Assembly (NCBI GenBank): GCA_017619755.1
Contig: JAFZRU010000010.1
Coordinates: 1 to 64,000, forward strand
DNA: 64,000 nucleotides
From: Prevotella sp.
GTDB lineage: Bacteria; Bacteroidota; Bacteroidia; Bacteroidales; Bacteroidaceae
Reading direction: 5' to 3'
In this document: piece after piece, positions 24,223 to 33,501 of the stretch
Layout: every line of letters begins with the position of its first letter
Position numbering within the stretch: position 1 is the first letter of the stretch
Program-made: the position numbers and the translations under genes
The notes under the pieces: model-generated
The model's input: only the letters and a program-made list of their open reading frames with translations
Database searches by the model: none
Told to the model about the DNA's origin: nothing

Positions 24223-25422
24223 TTACATAATTTTCAGAAATTCTTCAAAAAGTGCCTTTTGGTGACCTGGCAACACAACATGGTGGTTGCCGATGGGGTT
24301 GGTCAGGAAATAATGGATTTGTTCGGTGCTGAGTTTAACGTCAACTTGTGTACGGCATAGCGACGGAAGGAACTTATTGCCAACAAGTTGGCCCTCTGCA
24401 AGGAAAAACCGGTCAAGGGTGCCTGAGACTTTGAAAATGGTCACTTTTCCAAGTGGCATTTCACCGTGGATGCCCACGCCGATGCCCGATTCAAAGTGTG
24501 TGTCGAGCCGGTAGCTTTCCACCATATTGAATGGTATGGTGCAATGTGCCAAGATCATGCGCTTGGTTTCTAAATCAATACTTGAGGGATTGGCTTGGAA
24601 ACCCGAAACGCCTATCAGATGCTTGGCGATGAACATGGAAATCATCGTCGGCACATCCCCTTCGCAACCAGCTACATAGCCTTCTGAGTTGAGAATGGCG
24701 AGCGCAAGGCATCCCGTATTGTGAATCTTAGATAAAAGGTCGAAGCATCTTAGTGTAAAACCTTGTAAATCATATTCTTTTATCACCTTCCTCAATCCAT
24801 CGCAAATCTGCATGGCACCGGGGAGAGCATTCTTGATGGCCGATGTGGGAGCTTGATAATGAGGTATGGACGATGGGGTAGAGGCGATGGCTTTTGTCAA
24901 TTCCTCCATGGGAATGTCAACCAGTTCCACGCCAAGGCGATTTTTGACGATACCGGCATCGGTGTGACTGGCAATCAGCCAGTCGGATGGTTGGCCTATC
25001 ACTCCCAACCTGCAACCATGGATGCTCTTTTGGGCGGCACTGACCTTGGCAAGTGTTGTCACCCTGTCGATGATGGCAGATTGTCCTCCATGGAGTATCT
25101 CCCCGGCAATGCCATTCTGTCTAAGGAATGACAAGATTTCCATGGAGGCTGCCAATGAGTTGGAGGAACCCGAAGACAACAAATAGAAAGGTTTCTCCGA
25201 CTGGCTTCGCAGTTGTGGAAGCAATTTCTTGAACAATCCCTCTGTTCCTCCAGTGCGCACATAAATGATGTCGAGCGTGTGGGTGCCATAGGTGGAAAAG
25301 TCGGAACCTATCAGCGCATGGTCAAGTCCCAATTCCTCCAAAAAACCTACAGTTTGTCGCTGCACGGCATTTTCGTCATGCAATTTCGAAGTGAGGGTGA
25401 AAATGGCAATGTCGTTAAACAT
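24223..25422 (-). CDS. L-fucose/L-arabinose isomerase-like protein
   Basis: 399 residues. The pattern across the protein (YLLSSGSSNSLAASMEILSFL, RLGVIGQPSDWLIAS, CFDLLSKIHNTGCLALAILNSEG followed by GCEGDVPTMISMFIA, and a C-terminal beta domain with GGxCRTQV-like SLCRTQVDVKL) matches the fucose/arabinose isomerase superfamily, shorter than true FucI. These enzymes use Mn to interconvert aldoses and ketoses; the substrate cannot be read from sequence. It is divergent from the GH30 gene. The -7 element at 25435-25428 implies a transcript starting almost at the ATG. Confidence 0.75.
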   Translation of the reverse strand: MFNDIAIFTLTSKLHDENAVQRQTVGFLEELGLDHALIGSDFSTYGTHTLDIIYVRTGGTEGLFKKLLPQLRSQSEKPFYLLSSGSSNSLAASMEILSFLRQNGIAGEILHGGQSAIIDRVTTLAKVSAAQKSIHGCRLGVIGQPSDWLIASHTDAGIVKNRLGVELVDIPMEELTKAIASTPSSIPHYQAPTSAIKNALPGAMQICDGLRKVIKEYDLQGFTLRCFDLLSKIHNTGCLALAILNSEGYVAGCEGDVPTMISMFIAKHLIGVSGFQANPSSIDLETKRMILAHCTIPFNMVESYRLDTHFESGIGVGIHGEMPLGKVTIFKVSGTLDRFFLAEGQLVGNKFLPSLCRTQVDVKLSTEQIHYFLTNPIGNHHVVLPGHQKALFEEFLKIM

Positions 25423-25427
25423 GGCTA

Positions 25428-25435
25428 CAAAAGTA
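25428..25435 (-). promoter_or_regulatory. -7 element for the isomerase-like gene (near-leaderless)
   Basis: Minus-strand TACTTTTG; the predicted start falls at about 25422, on the ATG itself. Confidence 0.45.
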
Positions 25436-25467
25436 CTAAAAATCTTTCACTTTCCATAATTTTTTGC

Positions 25468-25475
25468 TAATTTTG
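25468..25475 (+). promoter_or_regulatory. -7 element for the GH30 gene
   Basis: TAATTTTG lies 5 bases upstream of the ATG at 25480, so the leader must be very short or absent. Confidence 0.45.
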
Positions 25476-25479
25476 CAAC

Positions 25480-26991
25480 ATGAAAAGAAAAGCCATTACC
25501 TTTTTGTTGCTCTTATGTATGTGCCTTTCACACATACATGGCCAGCGAGTGACGAAGTACACAACAACAGAGAAGACACCATGGGTTCAGTCATCAGTCA
25601 CACTTTCCAACAAGGCAGTGGGGGATGTGGCGTGTGCTGTCAATGGAACGGAGCAAGGTGTCGTGTTCCGCGCATGGGGCACGACCTTCAACGAACTGGA
25701 CTGGGACGCTTTCAACCTGCTTTCACGTCAGGACCAGGACGAAGTGATGCACGGCATCTTCGCACCCGACGGCGACTTGAGGTTTACTCACGGTCGCGTG
25801 TCGATGAACGCCAACGACTATGCCCGAAGCTGGTATAGCTGCGACGACGTGGATGGCGATTTCCAACTGCACCACTTCAACATCGAACGAGACAAGCGCA
25901 ACATCATCCCACTGGCACGAGCGGCACAGAAATACCAACCACGGTTGCAACTGTTCATGAGTCCTTGGAGTCCTCCGGCGTGGATGAAAATCAACCATGA
26001 CTATCCCGTATCACCCAACCGCTACAATAAAATGGATGCAAGGCAGGCCTATCTTCTTTATATGGAGAATGATACACAAGTGGACCCTGACGAGATGAAA
26101 CTACTTGGGGAAAGAGACGGCGTGTTTCCCCGAAAGTTGGCTTCCCAAGACTTCTTCATCCAAGATCCGCGTTACCTTCAATGCTATGCGGAGATGTTCT
26201 GCCGCTTCATCGACCTCTATGCGGAACAGGGGTTGCCCATCACGAAAGTGATGTATCAGAACGAGGCTTACTCATACACACCTTACCCCGGTTGTGCATG
26301 GACGGCAGAGGGAACATTGCGATTCAACAACGACTATCTGGCGCCGACGCTCAAAAGGCATCATCCAGAGGTGGAATTGTGGATTGGGACGTTCAACACC
26401 AACCGTTTGGACTACGTGGAGAAAATCCTCGACAACCCAACCCTGCAAGCCAATGTGAAAGGCATCGGCACCCAATGGGAGTGCCGCGACAACCTTCCTC
26501 AGATGCGCAAGCGATACCCCAATCACCGTTTCATGGTAAGCGAGAGCGAATGTGGCAATGGTTCCATGGACTGGGCGGCTGGTGAACACACCTTTTTCCT
26601 GCTCTCCGACAACTTAGGCAATGGATGTGACGAATATTACAATTGGAACTTCATCCTCGCAGACAACGGCTCTTCCACATGGGGATGGACGCAAAACGCA
26701 TTGATACAAGTAGATAGCAAAACGCGGAAAATGCGTCTCACCGCCGAATACTACGCCTACAAACATTTCAGCCATTTTATTGCCCCCGGTGCCGAGATGG
26801 TGGCCTACGCAGGGCGCGAAATGAGTCAAACGCCCGTTGTTGTCTTCCTTCAAAAACAGAACTATATCGTCACAGCAGGCAATTTCAGCGACACAGAAAC
26901 CAAGTTGAGCGTGAAACTGAAGGACAAATACCTCAACATAACGGCTCCGCCTCATTCATTCAACACCTACTTGGTGGGGAAAGTCAAATAG
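25480..26991 (+). CDS. Exported GH30-family glycoside hydrolase
   Basis: 503 residues with signal peptide (ends HIHGQ). GH30 TIM barrel with side beta domain: RAWGTTFNELDWDAF at the start of the barrel, SPWSPPAWMK, acid/base Glu262 in MYQNEAY and nucleophile Glu355 in MVSESECGNG, then the C-terminal beta strands. GH30 members cleave beta-1,6-glucan, beta-glucosyl or beta-xylosyl bonds; which one is not clear here. It is followed after 35 bases by glycerate kinase on the same strand. No SusC/D pair is nearby. Confidence 0.85.
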   Translation: MKRKAITFLLLLCMCLSHIHGQRVTKYTTTEKTPWVQSSVTLSNKAVGDVACAVNGTEQGVVFRAWGTTFNELDWDAFNLLSRQDQDEVMHGIFAPDGDLRFTHGRVSMNANDYARSWYSCDDVDGDFQLHHFNIERDKRNIIPLARAAQKYQPRLQLFMSPWSPPAWMKINHDYPVSPNRYNKMDARQAYLLYMENDTQVDPDEMKLLGERDGVFPRKLASQDFFIQDPRYLQCYAEMFCRFIDLYAEQGLPITKVMYQNEAYSYTPYPGCAWTAEGTLRFNNDYLAPTLKRHHPEVELWIGTFNTNRLDYVEKILDNPTLQANVKGIGTQWECRDNLPQMRKRYPNHRFMVSESECGNGSMDWAAGEHTFFLLSDNLGNGCDEYYNWNFILADNGSSTWGWTQNALIQVDSKTRKMRLTAEYYAYKHFSHFIAPGAEMVAYAGREMSQTPVVVFLQKQNYIVTAGNFSDTETKLSVKLKDKYLNITAPPHSFNTYLVGKVK

Positions 26992-27026
26992 TTGATGCAA
27001 ATGCCTGTGTACCAAAGTTCTATGAA

Positions 27027-28106
27027 ATGAAAAAGCTTATCGTTGCGATAGATTCTTTCAAGGGTTGCCTGTCATCGATGGAAGCCAATGAGGCAGCAGC
27101 AAAGGGTATTCAAATGGAGATGCCCGATGCTGAAGTCATTCAGATACCTGTCAGCGACGGTGGGGAAGGGTGGACAACCGCCTTCCATGCCGCCCTTGGT
27201 GGAGAATTGGTGGAAACAACCGTATTCGACCCTATGATGCGCCGTATTACAGCTAAATATCTGATACAGAACGATATGGCTGTGATTGAAATCGCTCAAG
27301 CCAGTGGTCTGACCCTTTTGTCCGCAGAAGAGCGCAATCCCATTCGCGCCACTTCATACGGCACAGGCCAGTTGGTGGGGGATGCTGTTCGTCGTGGCTG
27401 TAAGCGCATCATTGTGGGGCTGGGCGGTAGTGCAACAAGCGACTGTGGCATGGGAATGCTCCAAGCCATCATAGATGCATTTGCAAAAAATCAATCCTGG
27501 GATGAGGTGACAGCTTTGGAAGACGTGCAATTCACCATTGCCACAGATGTCCAAAACCCGCTCTGTGGTGAAAACGGTGCCGCGTACGTCTTTGCTCCTC
27601 AGAAGGGTGCCACTCCAGAGATGGTGCAGAGCCTTGACGCACGAGCCAAACGTTTTGCAGAGCTTTCCGCCAAGCACTTTGGCTACGATTGTCAAGACAT
27701 GCCCGGTGCCGGTGCTGCTGGTGGACTTGGCTATGCTTTCTTGCAATACATGCATGCCGAATGTCGTCCCGGAATAGACCTGCTTCTTGAAGCGGTCAAT
27801 TATGAACAACAGTTGAAAGACGTCATCCTTGTCATTACTGGTGAAGGTTCCGCCGACAGGCAAACAATGATGGGGAAACTTCCTTTCGGCATATTGCAAA
27901 AAACAAAACTGTTTCACATTCCCGTGGCATTGATAGCGGGACGCATCAAGGATGACCAACAATTGCTTGACGCTGGGTTCTCATTAGTGAAGTGCATCAA
28001 TCCGCAGGGAATGACCATCGAGGAAGCCATGGTGCCAGAGACTGCCAAAAGAAACATCGTCGAAACAGTGAGAACCATCCTCGGGGAAATTCTGCCATCG
28101 TTATAG
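27027..28106 (+). CDS. glxK: Glycerate kinase
   Basis: A 359-residue cytoplasmic kinase of the GlxK/GarK (glycerate 2-kinase) family. Motifs: IDSFKGCLSSMEA at the N-terminus, PVSDGGEG, GLGGSATSDCGMGML, GAGAAGGLGYA and VITGEGSADRQTMMGK. It phosphorylates D-glycerate into lower glycolysis, a step of glucarate/galactarate and glyoxylate use. It probably shares a transcript with GH30 and ends at a hairpin (28236-28275). Confidence 0.93.
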   Translation: MKKLIVAIDSFKGCLSSMEANEAAAKGIQMEMPDAEVIQIPVSDGGEGWTTAFHAALGGELVETTVFDPMMRRITAKYLIQNDMAVIEIAQASGLTLLSAEERNPIRATSYGTGQLVGDAVRRGCKRIIVGLGGSATSDCGMGMLQAIIDAFAKNQSWDEVTALEDVQFTIATDVQNPLCGENGAAYVFAPQKGATPEMVQSLDARAKRFAELSAKHFGYDCQDMPGAGAAGGLGYAFLQYMHAECRPGIDLLLEAVNYEQQLKDVILVITGEGSADRQTMMGKLPFGILQKTKLFHIPVALIAGRIKDDQQLLDAGFSLVKCINPQGMTIEEAMVPETAKRNIVETVRTILGEILPSL

Positions 28107-28235
28107 ATTATTGAAATGTGACGAATAGGGGGGATATGATAATTTTTTGAGATGATTTCTGAAATACTTTGTTAATCAACAAAACTCCTATTTATCATAA
28201 TATTGATTATGTTGAAAATGGGTGTAGAAAAAACC

Positions 28236-28275
28236 AGAGCCTTTTCCATACCGATGATTGGCAGGAAAAGGCTCT
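28236..28275. terminator. Bidirectional terminator between glxK and guaA
   Basis: Perfect 12-base arms AGAGCCTTTTCC/GGAAAAGGCTCT with a 16-base loop. On the minus strand the hairpin is followed by GGTTTTTTC, a good T-run for guaA; on the plus side it is T-poor. Confidence 0.8.
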
Positions 28276-28318
28276 TCTATATGGTGTGTTCTATTGAGAA
28301 CACTATTTGCTTAGGCAA

Positions 28319-29863
28319 TCATTCCCATTCGATGGTTGAAGGCGGTTTTGATGAGATGTCATAGCAAACTCTGTTGACGCCTTTCACCTTGTTGATGATT
28401 TCGTTGGAAACTTTTGCCAAGAAGTCGTATGGCAGATGCGCCCAGTCGGCTGTCATGGCATCGGTGCTGGTGACGGCCCTGAGTGCCACGGGATGCTCGT
28501 AGGTTCGCTCGTCGCCCATCACGCCCACACTTCTCACAGTGGACAGCAGCACGGCTCCCGCTTGCCACACCTTGTCATAAAGCACCTCGCCATCGTCGCA
28601 AACATACTGAAGCATCGACTCGATGTAAATATCGTCGGCATCTTGCAGGATGCGCACTTTTTCCGGCGTAATGTCGCCGAGGATGCGGACGGCAAGTCCA
28701 GGCCCTGGGAACGGATGCCTTTTGATGAGCCTTTCAGGCATGCCCAGTTGATAACCCACGCGCCGTACCTCATCTTTGAAAAGCCATTTCAATGGTTCAC
28801 AAAGTTGCAGGTGCATTTCTTTGGGCAGGCCACCCACATTGTGATGGCTTTTGATCACCATGCCGGTGATGCTGAGACTTTCAATCCGATCGGGATAGAT
28901 GGTGCCTTGAGCCAGCCATTTGGCGTCGGTGATTTTTTTCGCCTCACTGTTGAACACCTCCACAAAGTCTCTTCCGATGATTTTCCGTTTTTGCTCCGGG
29001 TCGGTGACTCCCTTGAGGTCGTTGAAGAATTTTTCGCTGGCATCCACTCCAATGACATGCAATCCCAGTCCCTGATAAGCTTCCATCACCTTTTGGAACT
29101 CGTTTTTCCGCAGCATGCCATGATCGACAAAGATGCAAGTCAAGCGGTCCCCGATGGCGCGATTAAGCAATGTGGCGCAGACGGAGGAGTCCACACCGCC
29201 GCTAAGCCCCAGGATGACGCGGTCGTTGCCCAACTGCTCTTTTAGTTCCGCCACGGTGGTCTCCACAAAGGAGGCCGGACTCCATTCCTGTCGGCTGCCG
29301 CAGATATCGACGACGAAATTGCTCAGCAGTTGCTTTCCCTGCGTGGTATGAAAAACTTCGGGATGGAATTGCACGGCCCAGAGAGGCCATTTGCTGCTGG
29401 CGTATGCCGCATGCTGCACGTCGGTCGTTGATGCGATGTCATAACATTCGTCGGGAATGGCTGTGATGGTGTCGCCATGGCTCATCCACACCTGTGAATT
29501 AGGCTGAAAACCTTTGAAAAGCGGGTTGTCCGTGTCGATGGTGGCCAAGTTGGCACGCCCATATTCGCGGGTATTGGTTTTCTCCACCTTTCCTCCGCAT
29601 ATGTTGGCAATGAACTGCGCTCCATAGCAAATGCCGAGAACGGGAAGACGTCCGACAAACTGCGACAAATCGACACGGAAAGCCTCCGGGTCGTGTACGG
29701 AGAAAGGAGAACCGCTGAGGATGACACCAATGACCGAAGGGTCGTCGGCGGGGAATTTGTTGTATGGCAAAATTTCACAGAAAGTGTCCAGTTCTCGCAC
29801 ACGTCGGCCAATGAGCTGGGTGGTCTGTGAACCAAAGTCGAGAATAATGATTTTTTGTTGCAT
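28319..29863 (-). CDS. guaA: GMP synthase (glutamine-hydrolysing)
   Basis: A 514-residue enzyme that converts XMP to GMP. Class I glutaminase domain (1-190): [15 protein letters not shown], nucleophile Cys in GICYGAQ, and QFHPEV with the catalytic His. ATP-pyrophosphatase domain with P-loop SGGVDSSV at about 220. Dimerisation domain with [14 protein letters not shown] and the C-terminal KPPSTIEWE. Length is normal. It is the last gene of the run trmH - small membrane protein - amgK/rapZ - murU - guaA. Confidence 0.97.
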   Translation of the reverse strand: MQQKIIILDFGSQTTQLIGRRVRELDTFCEILPYNKFPADDPSVIGVILSGSPFSVHDPEAFRVDLSQFVGRLPVLGICYGAQFIANICGGKVEKTNTREYGRANLATIDTDNPLFKGFQPNSQVWMSHGDTITAIPDECYDIASTTDVQHAAYASSKWPLWAVQFHPEVFHTTQGKQLLSNFVVDICGSRQEWSPASFVETTVAELKEQLGNDRVILGLSGGVDSSVCATLLNRAIGDRLTCIFVDHGMLRKNEFQKVMEAYQGLGLHVIGVDASEKFFNDLKGVTDPEQKRKIIGRDFVEVFNSEAKKITDAKWLAQGTIYPDRIESLSITGMVIKSHHNVGGLPKEMHLQLCEPLKWLFKDEVRRVGYQLGMPERLIKRHPFPGPGLAVRILGDITPEKVRILQDADDIYIESMLQYVCDDGEVLYDKVWQAGAVLLSTVRSVGVMGDERTYEHPVALRAVTSTDAMTADWAHLPYDFLAKVSNEIINKVKGVNRVCYDISSKPPSTIEWE

Positions 29864-29891
29864 GGTGATATGATGATGTGGAATGTATGGG

Positions 29892-30635
29892 TTATGATTT
29901 CAATAGTTTCAATAGTTTTTCGGCCTCTTCGAGGGAGTCTAATTTTCCTACGTCGAGGAGGCGGAGGTCTTCCATCTCGCAACCCTCATAATGATGGTCA
30001 CTGCAAGTGTCCAAGTAGAAATCCATGATGGGAAAACGTTGTGGCCACTCTTCCAATAAGGCGAAGAGCGATGGTTTGATAAGATGAATACCACTAAAAG
30101 CCAATAAGTTGACTTGATTGATTTCCAAGTCTTCAAAGGGAGTCCTTACTTCTCCGGTTTTTAAATTGGTCCATCCTTTTAGTTGGTGGCGCTTGTCGAA
30201 GAGAAGGTAACGCATGGTTTTCCGCCAGCTCACGAGCAGGGTCGCCTCCGCCCTACTCCCCTCTCCTATTTCGTAAAATTTTTTCAAATCCACGTTGCTG
30301 AGGATGTCCACATTGTGGATGAGGACGGGGCTCTTGTCATCCAGCAAAGGAATGGCTTTTCTGATGCCTCCACCTGTTTCCAAAAGCATTTCCCTTTCGT
30401 CGCTGATACGTATGTCGAGGCCGAAATGATGATTGGCTTTTAGATAGTTGATGATTTGGTCGGCGAAGTGATGAACATTGATGACAACCCTTTGGAAACC
30501 AGCCTTTTTGAGGTTGATGAGGACGTGCCAGAGAAGGGGCTCCCCCCCTACCCTCACCAATGCCTTGGGCATGGTGTCGGTGAGAGGTTTCAGGCGCGTG
30601 CCCATCCCGGCTGCGAAAATCATGGCTTGTCTCAT
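29892..30635 (-). CDS. MurU-like sugar-phosphate nucleotidyltransferase
   Basis: 247 residues. N-terminal [31 protein letters not shown] is the signature of sugar-1-phosphate nucleotidyltransferases; [14 protein letters not shown] and [11 protein letters not shown] complete the active site. The short length and the overlapping kinase make MurU (MurNAc-1-phosphate uridylyltransferase of cell-wall recycling) the best match, rather than RfbA/GalU. Start at 30635 (MRQAMIF) was chosen over the longer frame because it overlaps the kinase stop by four bases and gives the usual N-terminus. Confidence 0.8.
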   Translation of the reverse strand: MRQAMIFAAGMGTRLKPLTDTMPKALVRVGGEPLLWHVLINLKKAGFQRVVINVHHFADQIINYLKANHHFGLDIRISDEREMLLETGGGIRKAIPLLDDKSPVLIHNVDILSNVDLKKFYEIGEGSRAEATLLVSWRKTMRYLLFDKRHQLKGWTNLKTGEVRTPFEDLEINQVNLLAFSGIHLIKPSLFALLEEWPQRFPIMDFYLDTCSDHHYEGCEMEDLRLLDVGKLDSLEEAEKLLKLLKS

Positions 30636-32173
30636 GGCGTGGTGGCTTGAAGTGTCTGCTCTATGTTTTGTTCTCGATGGCAAATACGCACCTCGATGCC
30701 GAACTTTCGGTTGAGGTGCTCCGCCAAGTGCTGTGCGGAATACACGCTACGGTGCTGCCCTCCAGTGCATCCGAAGGAAAACATCAGGTCGGTGAACCCA
30801 CGTTGGATGTAGCGTGCCACATGGGCATCGGCCAACTGGTAAATGCTGTTGAGGAAGGTGAGGATTTCCCCGTCATCCTCAAGGAATCGTATGACAGGTT
30901 CGTCGAGACCAGTGAGGAGCTTGTATGGCTCGTATCGCCCGGGGTTGTGCGTGCTGCGGCAGTCAAAGACATACCCTCCCCCATTGCCGGATGCGTCATC
31001 GGGGATGCCTTTGTGATAAGAGAAGCTGAACACCCGAACCACCAAGGGTCCCTTGCCATCATATTTTGAGAAGGTGGCCGGTCCGTCATTGTGGTGGGCT
31101 TGGTGGATGTTGCTCTGGTCCGTCTTGAAACCATCCTTGCGTGTGCGTGGCTTCTCTTCTTGTTGGGCCAAAGAGGGAAGTTGGGTGAGTCGCTTCAGCA
31201 CATCGGTCAGATAAGGATAATGGAAATCCTGGGCTTCGAGCATCTGTCTCAGGTTGCTGATGGCAGGGGGGATGGAATCGATGAAATGCTGCTTGTTCTC
31301 GAAATACCCCCTGAAGCCGTATGCTCCCAACACCTGCAAAGTGCGGAAAAGCACGAAGAGCGAGAGCCTGTTGACAAAATGCCGCTTGGAAGGAACCTCG
31401 ATGAAATCTTTCAGTGAGTAATAGTATTCCTGTATCAGCCTCCATCTCAACTTGTCGGGGTAGCGTGCGGAAGCCTGCCAAAGGAAGGATGCCAAATCGT
31501 AGTAATAAGGTCCTTTGCGTCCGCCTTGGAAGTCGATGAACGAGGGATGGCCTTCCGCGTCAAGCATCACATTGCGAGCTTGGAAGTCACGGTACATGAA
31601 ACTGTCGGTGGGTTCTGACAGCAAATCCTTTGCCAACAGACGGAAATCGGCTTCCAACTTCAACTCGTGGAAGTCCAATTCTGTAGGCTTGAGAAAGCAG
31701 TATTTAAAATAGTTGAGGTCGAAGAGCACGTTGTCCAAGTCGAATTCGGGTTGGGGATAGCAGTTTTCCCACTCCAGTTCCCTGGCGCCTCGTATTTGGA
31801 AATTGGGCAGTTGGCGGATGGTCTCCAAAAGGAGGTTTTGCTCTTTGAGGTTGTATCGTCCCCCTGCCAGGCGTCCTCCCTTGAGTGCATCGAAGAGAGA
31901 GGTGGACCCCAGGTCGTCTTGCAGGTAGCGCATCTCGTCGTCGCTCACGGCGATGACAGCAGGAACGGGCAACTGTCGTTTGGTGAAATGGTTGGAGAGA
32001 TAGATGAAGGCATGGTTCTCTTCGCGGCTCGTACCAATTACTCCGACAACGGAGACGCCGTCGCCTCCTTTCAGCCTGTAATACTTGCGGTTGCTGCCAG
32101 CCCCTGCCATCGGAATGGTTTCCAAGGGAGAAACGCCGAAATGACGGGTGAAAAGTTGTTGCAACTGTTGCAT
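30632..32173 (-). CDS. AmgK-like sugar kinase fused to a RapZ C-terminal domain
   Basis: 513 residues. Residues 1-335 are an aminoglycoside-phosphotransferase-fold kinase: AGAGSNRKYYRLKG as ATP loop, FMYRDFQARNVMLD as catalytic loop (Asp in RDFQ), FIDFQGGRKGPYYYDLASFL as metal-binding segment. This matches AmgK, which phosphorylates MurNAc/GlcNAc at C1. Residues about 375-510 are a RapZ C-terminal domain: VFSFSYHKGIP, VFDCRSTHNPG, and FSFGCTGGQHRSV. RapZ of enterobacteria binds glucosamine-6-phosphate through this domain. Fusion suggests amino-sugar sensing of the kinase. Start 32173 (MQQLQQLF) was chosen over an extension that overlaps the upstream gene. It overlaps the MurU-like gene by four bases. 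Confidence 0.85.
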   Translation of the reverse strand: MQQLQQLFTRHFGVSPLETIPMAGAGSNRKYYRLKGGDGVSVVGVIGTSREENHAFIYLSNHFTKRQLPVPAVIAVSDDEMRYLQDDLGSTSLFDALKGGRLAGGRYNLKEQNLLLETIRQLPNFQIRGARELEWENCYPQPEFDLDNVLFDLNYFKYCFLKPTELDFHELKLEADFRLLAKDLLSEPTDSFMYRDFQARNVMLDAEGHPSFIDFQGGRKGPYYYDLASFLWQASARYPDKLRWRLIQEYYYSLKDFIEVPSKRHFVNRLSLFVLFRTLQVLGAYGFRGYFENKQHFIDSIPPAISNLRQMLEAQDFHYPYLTDVLKRLTQLPSLAQQEEKPRTRKDGFKTDQSNIHQAHHNDGPATFSKYDGKGPLVVRVFSFSYHKGIPDDASGNGGGYVFDCRSTHNPGRYEPYKLLTGLDEPVIRFLEDDGEILTFLNSIYQLADAHVARYIQRGFTDLMFSFGCTGGQHRSVYSAQHLAEHLNRKFGIEVRICHREQNIEQTLQATTP

Positions 32174-32193
32174 GGTGGTTGGCGGTGGTAAGG

Positions 32194-32412
32194 TTACTGT
32201 TTTTTGTCGTTGCGGTTTTGCTCCTCCAACTGTTGTCTCCGGCGCTCCTCCCACTCCCTGCGGCGTTTGTTGTCATATTGTCTGAGGAAGGCATCGATGA
32301 GCAACAGTATCATCAAGATGCCTAATGACATGAAAAACGATTGGGTGATGTAATAGAGGCCGCCCGAGATGCCGAGCAAGAAGAGGATATGTAAAACAGT
32401 TTTTTTGTCCAT
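32194..32412 (-). CDS. Small membrane protein with charged tail
   Basis: 72 residues. Two hydrophobic segments (about 7-22 and 27-42) are followed by a strongly charged helix (NKRRREWEERRRQQLEEQNRNDKKQ pattern). No family was recognised. It lies between trmH and the AmgK-RapZ fusion, 20 bases before the latter, so it is probably cotranscribed. The longer upstream frame to 32574 has no better start and overlaps trmH. Confidence 0.6.
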   Translation of the reverse strand: MDKKTVLHILFLLGISGGLYYITQSFFMSLGILMILLLIDAFLRQYDNKRRREWEERRRQQLEEQNRNDKKQ

Positions 32413-32512
32413 ATTGGATGCTGAATGTCGATGGTGTGAAATCGGGTGTAAAATTACAAAATAGTGGCCAAATAAGGAAGATTCTTGCTTGTTTTTTTCC
32501 TTTTCCAGCCTT

Positions 32513-33331
32513 TTATGAGTTTCTTCTTGTGTCCTGACGCTGTCTGACAGCCTCGAAGAGCAAGATGGCGGCACTCACGGAGACATTGAGTGAGTCGAGG
32601 CTTCCCAACATGGGGATGCGGATGTGAGCATCAGCCGCCTCGCGCCAACTGTCTGTCAGTCCTGTGGATTCCGTCCCCATGACGATGGCTGTGCCGTGTG
32701 TCATGTCCGTATCGTAATAGAGACGTGAGTCCTGCAACTGCGCCGTGAGGATGCGGATGCCCTTTTCCTTGAGGAAACGGATGCATTCCTCCGTCGTGCA
32801 TGTCACGCAGGGCACGGTGAAGACGGCGCCAATGGAACTACGGATGAGGTTGGGGTTGTAGAGGTCGGTGAGCGGGTCGCAGATGATGACGGCATCGGCT
32901 GCAGCGGCATCAGCACTCCTCAGTACCGCCCCCAAATTGCCGGGCTTTTCCACTCGCTCCAACACCACGACGAGGGGGGCTTCGCTTAGATGGAGCTGGT
33001 CGAGGGAAAGCGCATATGCCTTCACTTCCGCCATAAGTCCCTCGGTGCCGCCCCGATAGGCCATTTTTTCATATAGACTTTTTGTCACTTGGAAGACGCG
33101 GGAAGGAGGGATGGTGGCAAGCAGTTGCGTGGCCTCCACATTTCCCTCTATGAGTGTGGGACAATAGAAAACAGACATTACCTCCATCTTTGCCGAAAGG
33201 CAGTGCGACAGTTCCCTCACGCCCTCTACCACAAACACTCCCCTCTTCCGCCGTTCAGCGGACTTCTGCTGTAGTGTCAACAGTTGTTTCACTTTCGGGT
33301 TGCTCGTGCTGGAAAGGATGTCGATGGCCAT
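32513..33331 (-). CDS. TrmH/SpoU family RNA methyltransferase
   Basis: 272 residues. N-terminal substrate-binding domain (SNPKVKQLLTLQQKSAERRKRGVFVVEGVREL) and C-terminal SPOUT domain: VVLERVEKPGNLGAVLRSADA (motif 1), IVMGTESTGLT (motif 2), and IPMLGSLDSLNVSVSAAILLFE (motif 3, trefoil knot). It methylates ribose 2'-O of rRNA or tRNA with SAM; the target base is not known. Start 33331 was chosen because the minus-strand promoter TACCTTTG (33361-33354) lies just upstream and inside the longer frame. Confidence 0.9.
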   Translation of the reverse strand: MAIDILSSTSNPKVKQLLTLQQKSAERRKRGVFVVEGVRELSHCLSAKMEVMSVFYCPTLIEGNVEATQLLATIPPSRVFQVTKSLYEKMAYRGGTEGLMAEVKAYALSLDQLHLSEAPLVVVLERVEKPGNLGAVLRSADAAAADAVIICDPLTDLYNPNLIRSSIGAVFTVPCVTCTTEECIRFLKEKGIRILTAQLQDSRLYYDTDMTHGTAIVMGTESTGLTDSWREAADAHIRIPMLGSLDSLNVSVSAAILLFEAVRQRQDTRRNS

Positions 33332-33353
33332 GGATGCTTTGTTTTTGGTTGTG

Positions 33354-33361
33354 CAAAGGTA
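33354..33361 (-). promoter_or_regulatory. -7 element for the trmH-guaA gene run
   Basis: Minus-strand TACCTTTG; predicted start near 33347, 16 bases before the ATG. Confidence 0.55.
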
Positions 33362-33455
33362 TTCATTTCTTTCGTCATTTCCTTGGCTGATGCTGATTAA
33401 AAGAAAGGAAAAAGCGAAAAAATGCAAAAAAAGACGATATTTGTCGGAAAATGAG

Positions 33456-33463
33456 TAATTTTG
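33456..33463 (+). promoter_or_regulatory. -7 element for the pectate-lyase-like gene
   Basis: TAATTTTG; predicted start near 33470, so the upstream ATG at 33451 cannot be used and 33502 is the start. Confidence 0.55.
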
Positions 33464-33501
33464 CATCCTCAAAACTAACTATCACACAAACGATCAAAAA
33501 C

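Noticed and set aside
33451..33501. Earlier start for the pectate-lyase-like gene at 33451
   Set aside because: The -7 promoter element lies inside this extension; the signal peptide begins at 33502.
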